Part shown: positions 1-10,038 of the stretch, in pieces
Layout: each line of letters begins with the position of its first letter
Position numbering within the stretch: the first letter of the stretch is position 1
DNA from: Flavobacterium sp.
Lineage (GTDB): Bacteria > Bacteroidota > Bacteroidia > Flavobacteriales > Flavobacteriaceae
DNA: 64,000 nucleotides
Assembly: GCA_018883065.1 (NCBI GenBank)
Contig: VEQT01000005.1
Coordinates: forward strand, 1-64,000
Direction of reading: 5' to 3'
The notes under the pieces: model-generated
Databases searched by the model: none
Told to the model about the DNA's origin: nothing
The model's input: only the letters and a program-made list of their open reading frames with translations
Program-made: the position numbers and the translations under genes

Positions 1-155
1 TCAAATTCTTTTTCGAACTCCATGATAAGCTCAACAGTGTCTAATGAATCGGCTCCTAAATCGTTAGTGAAGCTTGCTTCAGTTACAACTTCATTTTCGT
101 CAACGCCTAATTTGTCTACGATAATCGCTTTTACTCTTGATGCAATGTCTGACAT
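1..155 (-). CDS. acpP: Acyl carrier protein, 3' end cut by window edge
   Basis: Carries growing acyl chains in type II fatty acid synthesis in the cytoplasm. The minus-strand translation opens [17 protein letters not shown] and contains [10 protein letters not shown], the Asp-Ser-Leu motif whose serine takes the 4'-phosphopantetheine arm. About 51 of the usual 77-80 residues are present; the rest lies before base 1. It is divergent from purN, with a 175-base gap that holds a TATTTTTG promoter element facing acpP. Identity is certain from the motif; only the C-terminus is unseen. Confidence 0.95.
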   Translation of the reverse strand, partial: MSDIASRVKAIIVDKLGVDENEVVTEASFTNDLGADSLDTVELIMEFEKEF

Positions 156-185
156 AATCTTTAATTTTAAAATTTAATTTGATGG

Positions 186-193
186 CAAAAATA
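186..193 (-). promoter_or_regulatory. Bacteroidota -7 element of acpP
   Basis: On the minus strand this reads TATTTTTG, an exact match to the TAnnTTTG -7 consensus of Bacteroidota, about 30 bases before the acpP start codon. No clear TTTG -33 box is visible at 19-21 bases upstream. Confidence 0.5.
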
Positions 194-330
194 AAAAACT
201 TTATTTTAAAACCACGTTTTAGTTTATAAATGTGAGGGCGAAATTATAAAAATAAATTAACAAAGGCCTTTTAAATGAATTTAATATCATTTATTATTCT
301 TTTTTTTGCGCTCTGAAAGTCAGCGTCTCC

Positions 331-906
331 ATGAAAAAAATCATCCTCTTTGCCTCGGGTTCTGGAACCAATGCCGAAACGATTATTCGGCATTTTGCTA
401 CTCGTGAAACGGCCAAAGTAACTGGGGTGTATACCAACAATCCAAATGCAGGGGTGATTAAAAAAGCAAACGACCTATATGTGCCTGCCGTGGTATTTAA
501 TCGAGTTGAATTTGAATCAAGCGAATTCCTTGATAATATCAAGCAGCAGCAGCCCGATTTAATTGTATTAGCTGGTTTTTTATGGAAAATACCGGCTCAC
601 TTTATTGCTGCATTTCCGCATAAAATACTCAACATTCATCCGGCTTTATTACCCAAATATGGCGGAAAAGGCATGTATGGCATGCATGTACACCAGTCCG
701 TTTTAGACCAAAAGGAAACCGAAACCGGCATAACCATTCATTTGGTTAACGAGCATTATGATCAAGGGGCTTTTGTGTTTCAACAAAAGGTTTCAATTGC
801 AGCATGTAAAACCGCCGAGGAGATCGCACAAAAAGTACACGAATTGGAACACACCCACTTTCCAACTGTAATCGAAACCCAATTATTATCGCAACAAGCC
901 AACTAA
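331..906 (+). CDS. purN: Phosphoribosylglycinamide formyltransferase (GAR transformylase 1)
   Basis: Transfers a formyl group from 10-formyl-THF to glycinamide ribonucleotide, the third step of purine synthesis. The 191-residue protein has the family's usual length. The N-terminal [10 protein letters not shown] is the phosphate-binding loop. The catalytic triad is visible as N101 and H103 in [10 protein letters not shown] and D144 in HYDQGAF. The stop codon overlaps the rnhA start by one base (TAATG), so the two are translationally coupled. purF lies 1.6 kb downstream on the same strand, but a PfkB gene and a terminator separate them. Confidence 0.95.
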   Translation: MKKIILFASGSGTNAETIIRHFATRETAKVTGVYTNNPNAGVIKKANDLYVPAVVFNRVEFESSEFLDNIKQQQPDLIVLAGFLWKIPAHFIAAFPHKILNIHPALLPKYGGKGMYGMHVHQSVLDQKETETGITIHLVNEHYDQGAFVFQQKVSIAACKTAEEIAQKVHELEHTHFPTVIETQLLSQQAN

Positions 907-1382
907 TGTCAACTCCTCAAGTACATATTTACACCGATGGCGCAGCTAAGGGAAATCCTGGTCCGGGCGGCTATGGTGTGGTTTTAGAATGGGTGGGCAA
1001 ACCCTATCGTAAAGAACTTTCAGCAGGTTTTCGGCACACCACAAACAACCGCATGGAACTCTTGGCGGTTATTGTGGGCTTAGAACAATTAAAGAACCCC
1101 AACACTAGTGTTTTAGTGGTGTCTGATTCCAAATATGTAGTGGATGCCGTGACTAAAAATTGGGTATTGGGATGGGAAAAGAAAGGCTTTGCCGGGAAAA
1201 AAAACCCCGACCTCTGGAAACGATTTTTACTCATTTATCGCCAACATCACGTTACTTTTCAATGGATTAAAGGCCACAACAACCACCCGCAAAACGAACG
1301 ATGTGATGCATTGGCGGTAGCCGCTTCGCTGCAAAAAGATTTGATTGTTGATACGGAATATGAAAAAGGCGGGATGGAATGA
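906..1382 (+). CDS. rnhA: Ribonuclease HI
   Basis: Cleaves the RNA strand of RNA-DNA hybrids. The 158-residue protein shows the full catalytic set: D11 in [12 protein letters not shown]51 in [10 protein letters not shown]74 in VVSDSKYV and D134 in ERCDALA. The basic handle region is present ([20 protein letters not shown]), as in the E. coli type. Its ATG overlaps the purN stop by one base. The last few residues are a short extension past the conserved core. Confidence 0.96.
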   Translation: MSTPQVHIYTDGAAKGNPGPGGYGVVLEWVGKPYRKELSAGFRHTTNNRMELLAVIVGLEQLKNPNTSVLVVSDSKYVVDAVTKNWVLGWEKKGFAGKKNPDLWKRFLLIYRQHHVTFQWIKGHNNHPQNERCDALAVAASLQKDLIVDTEYEKGGME

Positions 1383-1507
1383 AATTGAATATCAAAAGCT
1401 TCAATGATTTAAAAGATTGAATGATTTTTACTTATTAGCTTGATCGGATTGCTGATCGCTTTACTTATTCAATATGTATTCTTACTTATTATTTTACAGA
1501 GAAAACC

Positions 1508-1515
1508 TATCTTTG
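1508..1515 (+). promoter_or_regulatory. Bacteroidota -7 element before the PfkB kinase gene
   Basis: TATCTTTG matches TAnnTTTG and lies 42 bases before the start codon. No good -33 TTTG is seen; the sequence upstream is AT-rich. Confidence 0.4.
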
Positions 1516-1557
1516 CGCCTCTAATTTGAGATTGCTAGATCTCGTAACTCACATATA

Positions 1558-2481
1558 ATGAATAAGCTTTTAATTGTAGGAACTGTAGCCTTTGACGCCA
1601 TTGAAACGCCTTTTGGAAAAACAGATAAAATTTTGGGTGGAGCAGCCACATTTATAGGGTTAGCCGCCTCGCACTATTCGCTTCAATCGGCTATTGTGTC
1701 AGTGGTGGGCGATGACTTTCCGCAAGCACACCTTGATTTACTTAAAAACAGAAACATTGATCTCTCTGGATTGGAAGTGGTACCTGGTGGTAAAACTTTT
1801 TTTTGGAGCGGCAGGTATCACAATGATATGAATTCCAGAGATACCTTGACTACCGAGCTCAATGTGTTGGCCGATTTTAACCCAAAAGTACCTGCTCATT
1901 TTACCGATTCAGACATTGTAATGCTTGGCAATTTGCACCCAATTGTACAAAGCAGCGTGTTGAATCAACTTACACAAAAACCAAAACTTGTCGTGTTAGA
2001 TACCATGAACTTTTGGATGGACTGTGCTTTGCCTGAGTTGATGGATGTGATTAAACGGGTTGATGTAATTACCATTAACGACGAAGAAGCCCGACAATTA
2101 TCGGGGGAATATTCCTTGGTTAAAGCCGCCGAAAAAATCCACACAATGGGACCAAAATATGTGGTCATTAAAAAAGGGGAGCACGGCGCATTGATTTTTC
2201 ATAATGAGCATATCTTTTTTGCGCCAGCATTGCCCTTGGCCAATGTTTTTGATCCAACCGGTGCAGGCGATACTTTTGCAGGCGGATTTGCTGGATTCAT
2301 TACCCAACAAGGAAATAGTTCCTTTGAAACCATGAAAACGGCGATTATACACGGGTCGAATTTGGCTTCTTTTTGTGTTGAACAGTTTGGCACCGAGCGC
2401 ATGCAAAAGCTCACACAAGCTGAGGTGCAAAACCGCTTGAAACAATTCAAGTCCTTAACACAATTTGAAATAGATTTATAA
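1558..2481 (+). CDS. PfkB-family carbohydrate/nucleoside kinase
   Basis: ATP-dependent kinase of the ribokinase/PfkB superfamily; the substrate cannot be read from the sequence. The 307 residues begin with the typical NKLLIVGTVAFD strand and an early GG pair in KILGGAATFIGLAAS. The signature near the C-terminus is DPTGAGDTFAGGF (from residue 232), with D238 as the catalytic base and GAG forming the anion hole. Family members in this clade are usually annotated as ribokinase, fructokinase or adenosine kinase. It is transcribed alone: it has its own upstream promoter element and is followed within 10 bases by a hairpin terminator. Confidence 0.88.
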   Translation: MNKLLIVGTVAFDAIETPFGKTDKILGGAATFIGLAASHYSLQSAIVSVVGDDFPQAHLDLLKNRNIDLSGLEVVPGGKTFFWSGRYHNDMNSRDTLTTELNVLADFNPKVPAHFTDSDIVMLGNLHPIVQSSVLNQLTQKPKLVVLDTMNFWMDCALPELMDVIKRVDVITINDEEARQLSGEYSLVKAAEKIHTMGPKYVVIKKGEHGALIFHNEHIFFAPALPLANVFDPTGAGDTFAGGFAGFITQQGNSSFETMKTAIIHGSNLASFCVEQFGTERMQKLTQAEVQNRLKQFKSLTQFEIDL

Positions 2482-2490
2482 TACCTTTAT

Positions 2491-2516
2491 GCCTCGGTTT
2501 TCGGGGCATTTTTTAT
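2491..2516 (+). terminator. Rho-independent terminator after the PfkB gene
   Basis: Six-base stem GCCTCG / CGGGGC (one G-T pair) with a TTTT-type loop, followed by a T-rich run. It lies directly downstream of the PfkB stop. Confidence 0.7.
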
Positions 2517-2559
2517 GCCGAAACACAACTAACTACAACACCAAAACACACTTTTTTTC

Positions 2560-4458
2560 ATGAGCGACGCCATAAAACACGAATGTGGGATAGCCCTATT
2601 GCGATTAAAAAAACCCTTATCCCATTACAAAGAGAAATACGGATCTGCCTTTTACGGAATTCAGAAAATGTATTTGTTGATGGAAAAACAACACAACCGC
2701 GGCCAAGACGGAGCTGGTTTTGCCTCCATCAAATTGGATGTCTCTCCAGGAGAACGTTACATCAGCCGTGTACGTTCAAACGACGCTCAACCGATTCAAG
2801 ATGTTTTTGCTCAGATCAATGCGCGTATCAATGAAAAATTGGTGGCGCATCCAGAATTTGCTGAGAACGTCGATTTGCAAAAAACACACCTTCCTTATAT
2901 AGGGGAACTTTTTTTGGGTCATGTGCGCTACGGCACCTTTGGCAAAAACAGCATAGAAAGCGTGCACCCATTTTTGCGTCAAAACAATTGGATGCACCGC
3001 AATCTGATTGTGGCCGGAAATTTTAATATGACCAATGTAAAAGAATTGTTCAGCAGTTTGGTCGAGCTGGGACAGCACCCCAAGGAGATGGCTGATACGG
3101 TAACTGTAATGGAAAAAATAGGCCACTTTCTTGACGACGAGGTTACTGAATTGTACCAAGAATGCAAAAACAATGGTTTGTCTAAACAAGAGGCTTCGCC
3201 CATAATTGCAGAGAAACTCGACATTGCTAAAATACTAAAACGCGCCTCCAAAGGTTGGGACGGAGGCTATGCCATGGCTGGACTTTTTGGACATGGCGAT
3301 GCTTTTGTTTTTCGCGATCCAGCGGGTATTCGACCGGCCTATTATTATGATGATGACGAAATTTTGGTTGTAGCTTCTGAGCGTCCAGTTATACAAACGG
3401 TATTTAATGTGCCTTTTGAAAAAGTACAGGAATTGAAGCCAGGACATGCGGTAATCATCAAAAAAAGTGGTCACGTTTCTGAAGAAGAAATTATCGTTCC
3501 GGTGGTAAAAAAAGCATGTTCGTTTGAACGTATTTATTTTTCACGTGGCAGCGATGCTGAAATTTACCAAGAACGAAAAGAACTCGGCAAATTGGTTTTG
3601 CCAGCCGTTCTCAAATCCATCAGTCACGATACTGACAACACTGTTTTTTCGTATATTCCTAACACAGCCGAAACGTCGTTTTATGGCATGGTCGAGGCGG
3701 CTCAAGATTTTTTAAATCACCGCAAAAACCAATACATATTAGATAACCGCAAAACCCTCACCAAAGAAAAATTGGAAGAGATATTATCGGTAAAAATTCG
3801 CACTGAAAAAATCGCCATCAAAGATGCCAAGCTCCGTACCTTCATTACCGAAGATAGCAGCCGCGACGATTTGGTTGCCCACGTTTACGATGTAACGTAT
3901 GGCGTGATCAAACCCACCGACAACCTAGTCATCATTGACGACAGCATCGTGCGCGGCACTACGCTAAAAATGAGTATCATCAAAATGATGGACCGTTTAA
4001 ATCCCAAAAAAATAGTGGTGGTTTCGTCGGCACCACAAATTCGTTACCCTGATTGTTACGGCATTGATATGGCCAAATTGGAAGGATTGGTAGCATTTCG
4101 AGCGGCTTTGGCATTGTTGCAAGAACGCGATAAGTATGCCATAGTCGATTCGGTGTATCAAAAATGCAAAGCGCAAGAAAACCTGAAAGATGCCGATGTA
4201 GTCAATTACGTAACCGAGATTTACGCGCCTTTCACTCCCGAAGAAATATCGGCCAAAATAGCACAGATGTTGTGCTCAAGCGATATTAAAGCTGAGGTAG
4301 ACATCATTTTCCAAACCGTTGAGGATTTACACCAGGCCTGCCCGAAAAATCTGGGTGATTGGTACTTTACCGGAGATTATCCCACACCTGGCGGAAACCG
4401 CGTAGTAAACAGGGCGTTTATCAATTTCTATGAAGGCCTAAATGAACGCGCGTATTAA
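2560..4458 (+). CDS. purF: Amidophosphoribosyltransferase, long Bacteroidota form
   Basis: Makes 5-phosphoribosylamine from PRPP and glutamine, the first committed purine step. The protein begins MSDAIKHE-CGIALLRL, so C9 is the expected N-terminal nucleophile after removal of an eight-residue propeptide. The glutaminase domain shows HNRGQDGAG, GHVRYGTFG and AGNFNMTN. The PRPP loop VIIDDSIVRGTTL marks the C-terminal phosphoribosyltransferase domain. At 632 residues it is about 130 longer than the E. coli enzyme. The extra length is spread over the glutaminase region (near residues 95-115 and 190-220) and a long C-terminal tail. No CXXC-rich Fe-S signature is evident. It stands alone, followed by a terminator. 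Confidence 0.94.
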   Translation: MSDAIKHECGIALLRLKKPLSHYKEKYGSAFYGIQKMYLLMEKQHNRGQDGAGFASIKLDVSPGERYISRVRSNDAQPIQDVFAQINARINEKLVAHPEFAENVDLQKTHLPYIGELFLGHVRYGTFGKNSIESVHPFLRQNNWMHRNLIVAGNFNMTNVKELFSSLVELGQHPKEMADTVTVMEKIGHFLDDEVTELYQECKNNGLSKQEASPIIAEKLDIAKILKRASKGWDGGYAMAGLFGHGDAFVFRDPAGIRPAYYYDDDEILVVASERPVIQTVFNVPFEKVQELKPGHAVIIKKSGHVSEEEIIVPVVKKACSFERIYFSRGSDAEIYQERKELGKLVLPAVLKSISHDTDNTVFSYIPNTAETSFYGMVEAAQDFLNHRKNQYILDNRKTLTKEKLEEILSVKIRTEKIAIKDAKLRTFITEDSSRDDLVAHVYDVTYGVIKPTDNLVIIDDSIVRGTTLKMSIIKMMDRLNPKKIVVVSSAPQIRYPDCYGIDMAKLEGLVAFRAALALLQERDKYAIVDSVYQKCKAQENLKDADVVNYVTEIYAPFTPEEISAKIAQMLCSSDIKAEVDIIFQTVEDLHQACPKNLGDWYFTGDYPTPGGNRVVNRAFINFYEGLNERAY

Positions 4459-4581
4459 CAAAAAATGCACTTTATCGATTATAAGTGTAGTTCATCTAAT
4501 AATTTTGTTTGCAACAGTTTAGTTCCATTATATTTGGAGAACCATAAGATTAGTAGGTTAAGTTTATGGTAGATTTGGGGC

Positions 4582-4615
4582 AAAAAGGGTGAAAGAAATT
4601 TCACCTTTTTTATTT
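4582..4615 (+). terminator. Terminator after purF
   Basis: Stem GGTGAAA / TTTCACC with a GAAA loop, preceded by A-rich and followed by T-rich runs. It can act in either direction. Confidence 0.75.
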
Positions 4616-4646
4616 TATCCCGGTTTGGTTACTTATCAATTCACAT

Positions 4647-4680
4647 AAAAAAAGGCGATCAGATTCTGATCGCCTTTTTT
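4647..4680 (-). terminator. Terminator of the superoxide dismutase gene
   Basis: Nine-base perfect stem GGCGATCAG / CTGATCGCC with a three-base loop, bounded by A7 and T6 runs. It lies 17 bases past the sod stop and should be bidirectional. Confidence 0.85.
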
Positions 4681-4696
4681 GTTGCTTGTTCGTCTA

Positions 4697-5305
4697 TTAT
4701 TTTTCTAATGCATACCTGCGTGCTACCTCAGTCCAATTAATTACATTAAAAAAGGCTTCAATGTAATCGGGACGACGGTTTTGGTAATGCAAATAGTAGG
4801 CGTGTTCCCATACATCCATTCCTAATATTGGCGTTCCTCCGCAACCCACTTCGGGCATTAATGGACAATCTTGGTTTGGGGTGCCACACACCTCAAGTTT
4901 TCCGCCTTTGTGTACACACAACCAAGCCCAACCTGAGCCAAATTGCGTTGCACCTGCCTTAGAAAAACGTGCTTTAAATTCGGCAAAATCACCAAAATTT
5001 GCTTCGATAGCATCCAGTAAATCACCAGTAGGCATTCCGCCACCGTTGGGTGACATTACACTCCAAAATAAATTGTGGTTGTAAAAACCGCCCCCGTTGT
5101 TGCGTACGGCAGCATTTTTTTTATCCAAGTTAATCAAGATGTTCTCAATGGTTTTGCCTTCCATGTCGGTTCCGGCAATGGCAGCATTGAGATTAGTTGT
5201 ATACGCATTATGGTGTTTGCTGTGGTGGATTTCCATGGTGCGCGCATCAATGTGTGGCTCCAAGGCATCATAAGCATACGGTAATTGAGGTAATTCAAAA
5301 GCCAT
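4697..5305 (-). CDS. Superoxide dismutase (Fe/Mn family)
   Basis: Converts superoxide to oxygen and peroxide. The 202-residue protein has all four metal ligands: H27 in [13 protein letters not shown]77 in FYNHNLFW, and D164 and H168 in MDVWEHAYY. The Gly-rich GGGFYNHN and the Gln in TPNQDCPL (Q145) are positions typical of Mn or cambialistic enzymes, but metal choice cannot be settled from sequence. No signal peptide is present, so it is cytoplasmic. It is a single-gene unit with its own terminator and an upstream TAATTTTG element. Confidence 0.95.
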   Translation of the reverse strand: MAFELPQLPYAYDALEPHIDARTMEIHHSKHHNAYTTNLNAAIAGTDMEGKTIENILINLDKKNAAVRNNGGGFYNHNLFWSVMSPNGGGMPTGDLLDAIEANFGDFAEFKARFSKAGATQFGSGWAWLCVHKGGKLEVCGTPNQDCPLMPEVGCGGTPILGMDVWEHAYYLHYQNRRPDYIEAFFNVINWTEVARRYALEK

Positions 5306-5337
5306 AACAATAAGATTTAATGATTAAAAATTTTCAC

Positions 5338-5345
5338 CAAAATTA
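5338..5345 (-). promoter_or_regulatory. Candidate -7 element for the superoxide dismutase gene
   Basis: Minus-strand TAATTTTG matches TAnnTTTG, 32 bases before the start. There is no convincing -33 box. The rest of the 242-base gap to the next gene shows no ORF or strong hairpin. Confidence 0.4.
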
Positions 5346-5547
5346 ATCATTTAACTTTGGAATAAGTATAGGTAAATTGGAATATTTCTAATAAATTAGT
5401 TCCCGTTTCTAGATTTTTTTTGAAGCTATTTCCCGCTGTTCGTTTCAATTTTTTGTGAGTCCTTGCTGCTGCTATCCCCACAAAAAGATTTTCACTGCCA
5501 TCGGGGCTAATCCACAAATTATAGTACCCCTACATCCCCACTAATAT

Positions 5548-8500
5548 ATGTCAGCTACCCAAACCATCCCTGCCAGTTTCTCCATTTACAATGCCTCTGC
5601 CGGATCGGGGAAAACTTTTACGTTGGTTAAAGAATATTTAAAAATTATTTTAACGGCAAACAAACCCGATGCCTATAGAAACATCCTCGCCATTACCTTT
5701 ACCAATAAGGCGGTGCACGAAATGAAAAGCCGAGTTATCGAAAATTTGTCTCAATTTGCTAGTAAAACTCCATCAGATGATGCGGTCACATTGCTGCAAA
5801 TTATCTCAAAAGAGACAAAGCTTCCCGTGCATAAAATGCAAGAAAAGGCCCAGCAAATCATCAAACACCTCATTCATAATTATGCGGCATTTGACATTTC
5901 AACGATCGATAAATTTACACACAAGGTAATTCGCGCTTTTGCACACGATTTGGAATTACCCGTTTCTTTTGAAGTTTCGCTAGATACCGAAAATTTGGTC
6001 ATGGAAGCAGTAGATGCACTCATTTCTCAAGCCGGTGATGATCCAGCACTTACCAAATTGCTCATCGATTTTACCATGGAAAAAACCGACGACGACAAGA
6101 GCTGGGATATTTCTCGTGAAATTGTAGAAACGAGTAAGCTCATTGTTAACGAAAACAACCGTCAGGAAATCTCCTTGCTAAAAGACTATTCTATAGAGCA
6201 GTTTGCAAGCTTGAAACAAGATTTGCTCAACTTGTGTTCAGAAATTGAATCGAGTAATCAAACCATGGCAATGCAATTGATACAAAGTATAACCGCCATG
6301 GGCATCAGTTTGTCGTCTTTTTCTGGAGGCTATTTCCCCAAACATTTGCAGTCCATTGCAGGCGGAAATTTTACTTCCAAAAACAAAATGTATCGCGAAA
6401 TAGATGACATTAAAATACTGAAAGCTGCAGCAGATCAGCACCTCATTTTACAAGCAATCCCTACATTTCTTGATGTTTTGGCTGTGATTTATGCGCAATA
6501 CGAACGTCATGATTTTTACAAAGCTTGCATCAAAAATAGCACACCTCTTTCCTTATTGAATAAAGTTAGTCAAGAATTAGAGGCTATACAGCTCGATCAA
6601 AATGTGTTATCTATTTCTGAATTTAATGCGCTAATCCATAAAGAAATTCAAAACCAACCCGCTCCGTTTATTTATGAACGTTTAGGTGAGCGTTATCGTC
6701 ATTTTTTTATTGATGAATTCCAAGATACTTCCGAGATGCAGTGGCAAAATTTGATTCCGCTAATCGATAATGCTTTGTGCAGCGAGGACCTCAATGGTCA
6801 GCGCGGATCGTTAATGCTGGTAGGCGATCCCAAGCAATCCATTTACCGCTGGCGCGGAGGAAAAGCCGAGCAGTTTATTGCGTTGAGCAAACAGCAAAGT
6901 CCCTTTAATGCACCTGTTTTGGTTTCCAAGTTAGATACCAATTACCGCAGTTATTCTGAGATTATTGAATTCAATAACGGCTTGTTTGCATTTTTGGCCC
7001 ATGAATTTACTCATCCCGATTACAAGGATTTGTATGCAAAATACAGCCATCAACATATCAATTCCAAACAGGGTGGTTATGTATCCATTCAGTTTTTACC
7101 AGAGCCAGAACAGGCAGGTCCTGAATCTACAGCTGATAACCCGGATAAAGAAAAACAGCAGGTATTGGCAACCTATGCTGCCATTCAAGAAGTATTGGCC
7201 AGCGGTTATTCATACCAAGATATTGCCATACTTACCCGTAAACGCAACCAAGGCGTGGCAGTTGCTACCTATCTCACAGCCATGCAACTTCCGCTGTTAT
7301 CGTCTGAAACCTTACTCTTGGACAATGCCCCAGAAGTTAAGTGCTTGTTACAGGTTTTGCGGTACATCAACAACCCGAATAACAAAGAAGCAAAAGCACA
7401 TTTCTTGCTGTATTTGGCTCAAGAACTACCTAATCAATTCACAATTCATGATTTTGTTGCTGCTGGAATGGCCTGCATGCAGGAGAATGAATTTGAAGCC
7501 TGGCTACTTCAAAACGGAGTCCAACTTTCCTTTTCAGCTCTGCGAAAAAAATCGCTCTACGAATCAGTTGAGTTATTGGTAAACCAGTTTCTTAGATTGA
7601 AAAAAAGCAATGCCTATGTGCAATATTTTTTAGACATTGTACTTGAGCGAGATGTGCGTAATCAAGCTGGAATTGTTTCGTTTTTGTCTTTTTGGGAGAA
7701 GAATGCCAGTAAATTGAGTATTCCTTCGCCCGAAGGCACCAATGCCATTCGCATTCTAACCATTCATAAAGCCAAAGGATTGGAATTTCCAGTTGTAATT
7801 ATGCCATTTGCCGATGAAGATTATAGCCGAAAACCCAAAGATAAATTGTGGCTCGACACCGATCAGAATGAATTTGTTATTCCTAAAATTTTAGTTGATA
7901 ATACGGCGGCTGTAGCTAATTTTGGCGAAGCAGCTAAGGCGGTTTATGAGCAAAAAAAGGAAGAAGAATTACTAGACAACGTAAATGTATTGTATGTGGC
8001 ACTCACCCGAGCCGTAGAGCAACTATACATTATTTCACAAGCAGTAAAGCCCAAATCTGACGGTACTTTTCCGTATACCATGTCGGCATTTTTTGCAAAG
8101 TATTTAACGCAACTAGGTTTATTTAACACCAACATAGGGCAATACGAGTGGGGAAATAAATTGAAGATATCAAAGCCCAGCACAACCAAAACAGTACCTG
8201 TTCCAATTGAATTGGTAAACGAACTCATTCATCCTTCAAAAATTAAAATAGCCCAACGCGAGGCCCTCATGTGGAATTCGCCACAGCAAGAAGCCATTGC
8301 ATATGGTAATGTAATCCATGAAATAGCCGCGTCAGTATACACAGCGGATGATTTATCAGACGCCCTCCAAAAAGCCATCGAATCGGGGCTAATAGCGCAA
8401 AATCAGCTTCAGCAAGTAAGGCAAACACTCACTCAATTGCTCCAACATCCAGAGGTTGCTGAGGCATTTGCTGCCGGAAATAAAGTATGGAATGAACAAG

Positions 8501-8718
8501 CTATTTTGCAGCCATCTGCAGCAGTAGTTAAACCCGATCGAATTGTGCAACTTCCTTCAGGGGCTGTAATCTTATTGGATTATAAAACAGGTGCACCCAA
8601 ACCGCAACACGAAAATCAGCTGGCCGAATACGAAAATGTATTAGTCAAAATGGGATTTGTGGTTTCAAAAAAACTCTTGGTCTATTTGGGTGAAACGCCC
8701 AATGTGATACATTTGTAA
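5548..8718 (+). CDS. AddA/RecB-like UvrD-type helicase with C-terminal nuclease domain
   Basis: Likely the ATP-driven helicase-nuclease subunit of an AddAB-type break-processing enzyme. Walker A is [11 protein letters not shown] (around residues 16-26). The early helicase motif [15 protein letters not shown] follows, then the Walker B type [14 protein letters not shown] near residue 388 and [13 protein letters not shown] near 430. The later helicase motifs include [16 protein letters not shown] and [16 protein letters not shown]. The C-terminus holds a RecB-type nuclease: [13 protein letters not shown] and then [12 protein letters not shown] (Asp and Lys of D-x-K). The length of 1056 is normal. 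The AddB-like partner is 2.8 kb downstream, with kbl and an ompA gene in between. Confidence 0.88.
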   Translation: MSATQTIPASFSIYNASAGSGKTFTLVKEYLKIILTANKPDAYRNILAITFTNKAVHEMKSRVIENLSQFASKTPSDDAVTLLQIISKETKLPVHKMQEKAQQIIKHLIHNYAAFDISTIDKFTHKVIRAFAHDLELPVSFEVSLDTENLVMEAVDALISQAGDDPALTKLLIDFTMEKTDDDKSWDISREIVETSKLIVNENNRQEISLLKDYSIEQFASLKQDLLNLCSEIESSNQTMAMQLIQSITAMGISLSSFSGGYFPKHLQSIAGGNFTSKNKMYREIDDIKILKAAADQHLILQAIPTFLDVLAVIYAQYERHDFYKACIKNSTPLSLLNKVSQELEAIQLDQNVLSISEFNALIHKEIQNQPAPFIYERLGERYRHFFIDEFQDTSEMQWQNLIPLIDNALCSEDLNGQRGSLMLVGDPKQSIYRWRGGKAEQFIALSKQQSPFNAPVLVSKLDTNYRSYSEIIEFNNGLFAFLAHEFTHPDYKDLYAKYSHQHINSKQGGYVSIQFLPEPEQAGPESTADNPDKEKQQVLATYAAIQEVLASGYSYQDIAILTRKRNQGVAVATYLTAMQLPLLSSETLLLDNAPEVKCLLQVLRYINNPNNKEAKAHFLLYLAQELPNQFTIHDFVAAGMACMQENEFEAWLLQNGVQLSFSALRKKSLYESVELLVNQFLRLKKSNAYVQYFLDIVLERDVRNQAGIVSFLSFWEKNASKLSIPSPEGTNAIRILTIHKAKGLEFPVVIMPFADEDYSRKPKDKLWLDTDQNEFVIPKILVDNTAAVANFGEAAKAVYEQKKEEELLDNVNVLYVALTRAVEQLYIISQAVKPKSDGTFPYTMSAFFAKYLTQLGLFNTNIGQYEWGNKLKISKPSTTKTVPVPIELVNELIHPSKIKIAQREALMWNSPQQEAIAYGNVIHEIAASVYTADDLSDALQKAIESGLIAQNQLQQVRQTLTQLLQHPEVAEAFAAGNKVWNEQAILQPSAAVVKPDRIVQLPSGAVILLDYKTGAPKPQHENQLAEYENVLVKMGFVVSKKLLVYLGETPNVIHL

Positions 8719-8743
8719 ACGCTTACTAAAACTCAACAACCAC

Positions 8744-9937
8744 ATGTACGGAAAAATTCAACAACACCTTCAAGCCGAATTAGACACCATTGAAGCCAAT
8801 GGAATATTCAAAAAAGAACGCATCATTACGTCGCCACAAGGAGCCGAAATTACGATTTCAACCGGAGAAACAGTATTGAATTTTTGCGCCAATAATTACT
8901 TAGGACTTTCTTCGCATCCTGAGGTAATTCAAGCAGCTAAAGACGCATTAGACACCCACGGATTTGGGATGTCGTCTGTGCGGTTCATCTGCGGCACACA
9001 AGACATTCACAAAACCTTGGAGCACAAAATTGCCAACTTCTATGGAACGGAAGACACTATATTGTATGCAGCTGCTTTTGATGCCAATGGGGGTGTATTT
9101 GAACCCTTGTTGGGCGAGCAAGACGCCATCATCTCGGATAGTTTAAATCACGCGTCGATTATTGACGGAGTGCGTTTGTGTAAAGCAGCACGCTACCGGT
9201 ACGAAAACAGTGATATGGCCGATTTAGAAGTGCAATTGCAAAAAGCCAATCAAGCAGGTGCTCGATTCAAATTGATTGTAACCGATGGTGTGTTCTCGAT
9301 GGACGGCGTAGTTGCACCCTTAGATAAAATATGTGATTTAGCCGATAAATATGATGCCCTAGTTATGGTAGACGAATGCCATGCAGCTGGCTTTATAGGT
9401 GCGACAGGCAAGGGCACTATGGAGGCCAAAAAGGTAATGGATCGCATTGATATCATAACCGGAACGTTGGGGAAAGCACTAGGTGGAGCGATGGGCGGAT
9501 ACACAACTGGAAAAAAAGAAATTATTGAACTGTTGCGCCAACGCTCACGACCATATTTGTTTTCAAACTCTTTGGCGCCAGCTATTGTAGGCGCTTCTAT
9601 TAAGGTATTTGAGTTGCTTGAAAACGATACAACTTTGCGTGATACACTCGAGTGGAACACAAATTATTTCAAGTCCGGCATGAAAAAAGCAGGCTTTGAT
9701 ATTGTAGAGGGTGATTCGGCAATTGTACCAGTTATGTTGTATGATGCAAAATTATCGCAAACCATGGCCAATGAATTGCTTAAAAACGGCATTTATGTAA
9801 TTGGTTTCTTTTTCCCTGTTGTCCCAAAAGACAAAGCACGAATACGGGTTCAGTTATCTGCGGCCCATACACAAGCCCATTTAGATAAAGCCATTGCGGC
9901 TTTCATCAAGGTAGGAAAAGAATTAAACGTAATTTAA
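8744..9937 (+). CDS. kbl: Glycine C-acetyltransferase (2-amino-3-ketobutyrate CoA ligase)
   Basis: PLP enzyme that splits 2-amino-3-ketobutyrate with CoA into glycine and acetyl-CoA in threonine breakdown. At 397 residues it is full length. [16 protein letters not shown] contains the PLP lysine K244, the same number as in E. coli Kbl. [13 protein letters not shown] supplies the PLP Asp and the active-site His. Threonine dehydrogenase is not in this window, so an alternative alpha-oxoamine synthase role cannot be fully excluded, but the match to Kbl over [15 protein letters not shown] is strong. It starts 25 bases after the AddA-like gene. Confidence 0.93.
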   Translation: MYGKIQQHLQAELDTIEANGIFKKERIITSPQGAEITISTGETVLNFCANNYLGLSSHPEVIQAAKDALDTHGFGMSSVRFICGTQDIHKTLEHKIANFYGTEDTILYAAAFDANGGVFEPLLGEQDAIISDSLNHASIIDGVRLCKAARYRYENSDMADLEVQLQKANQAGARFKLIVTDGVFSMDGVVAPLDKICDLADKYDALVMVDECHAAGFIGATGKGTMEAKKVMDRIDIITGTLGKALGGAMGGYTTGKKEIIELLRQRSRPYLFSNSLAPAIVGASIKVFELLENDTTLRDTLEWNTNYFKSGMKKAGFDIVEGDSAIVPVMLYDAKLSQTMANELLKNGIYVIGFFFPVVPKDKARIRVQLSAAHTQAHLDKAIAAFIKVGKELNVI

Positions 9938-9971
9938 AGCAAACCCGCTCAGTCATATTTTTTTAAATTCG

Positions 9972-10003
9972 TTTTGATTGTAATGTTTAACCGCTTACTT
10001 TTG
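9972..10003 (+). promoter_or_regulatory. Full Bacteroidota promoter of the OmpA-family gene
   Basis: TTTTG at 9972-9976 and TACTTTTG at 9996-10003 are separated by 19 bases, matching the TTTG-N19-TAnnTTTG consensus. The start codon is 35 bases further on. This is the cleanest promoter in the window and fits an abundant outer-membrane protein. Confidence 0.8.
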
Positions 10004-10038
10004 GGGCTAATTATTGTAATTTAACAAAAATTTTAACT

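Noticed and set aside
1428-1490. Three copies of TTACTTATT before the PfkB gene
   Set aside because: Short, AT-rich and irregularly spaced; likely chance in this composition.
9250-9660. Minus-strand ORF of 136 codons opposite kbl
   Set aside because: It is a shadow of a strongly conserved gene; composition and lack of motifs argue against coding.
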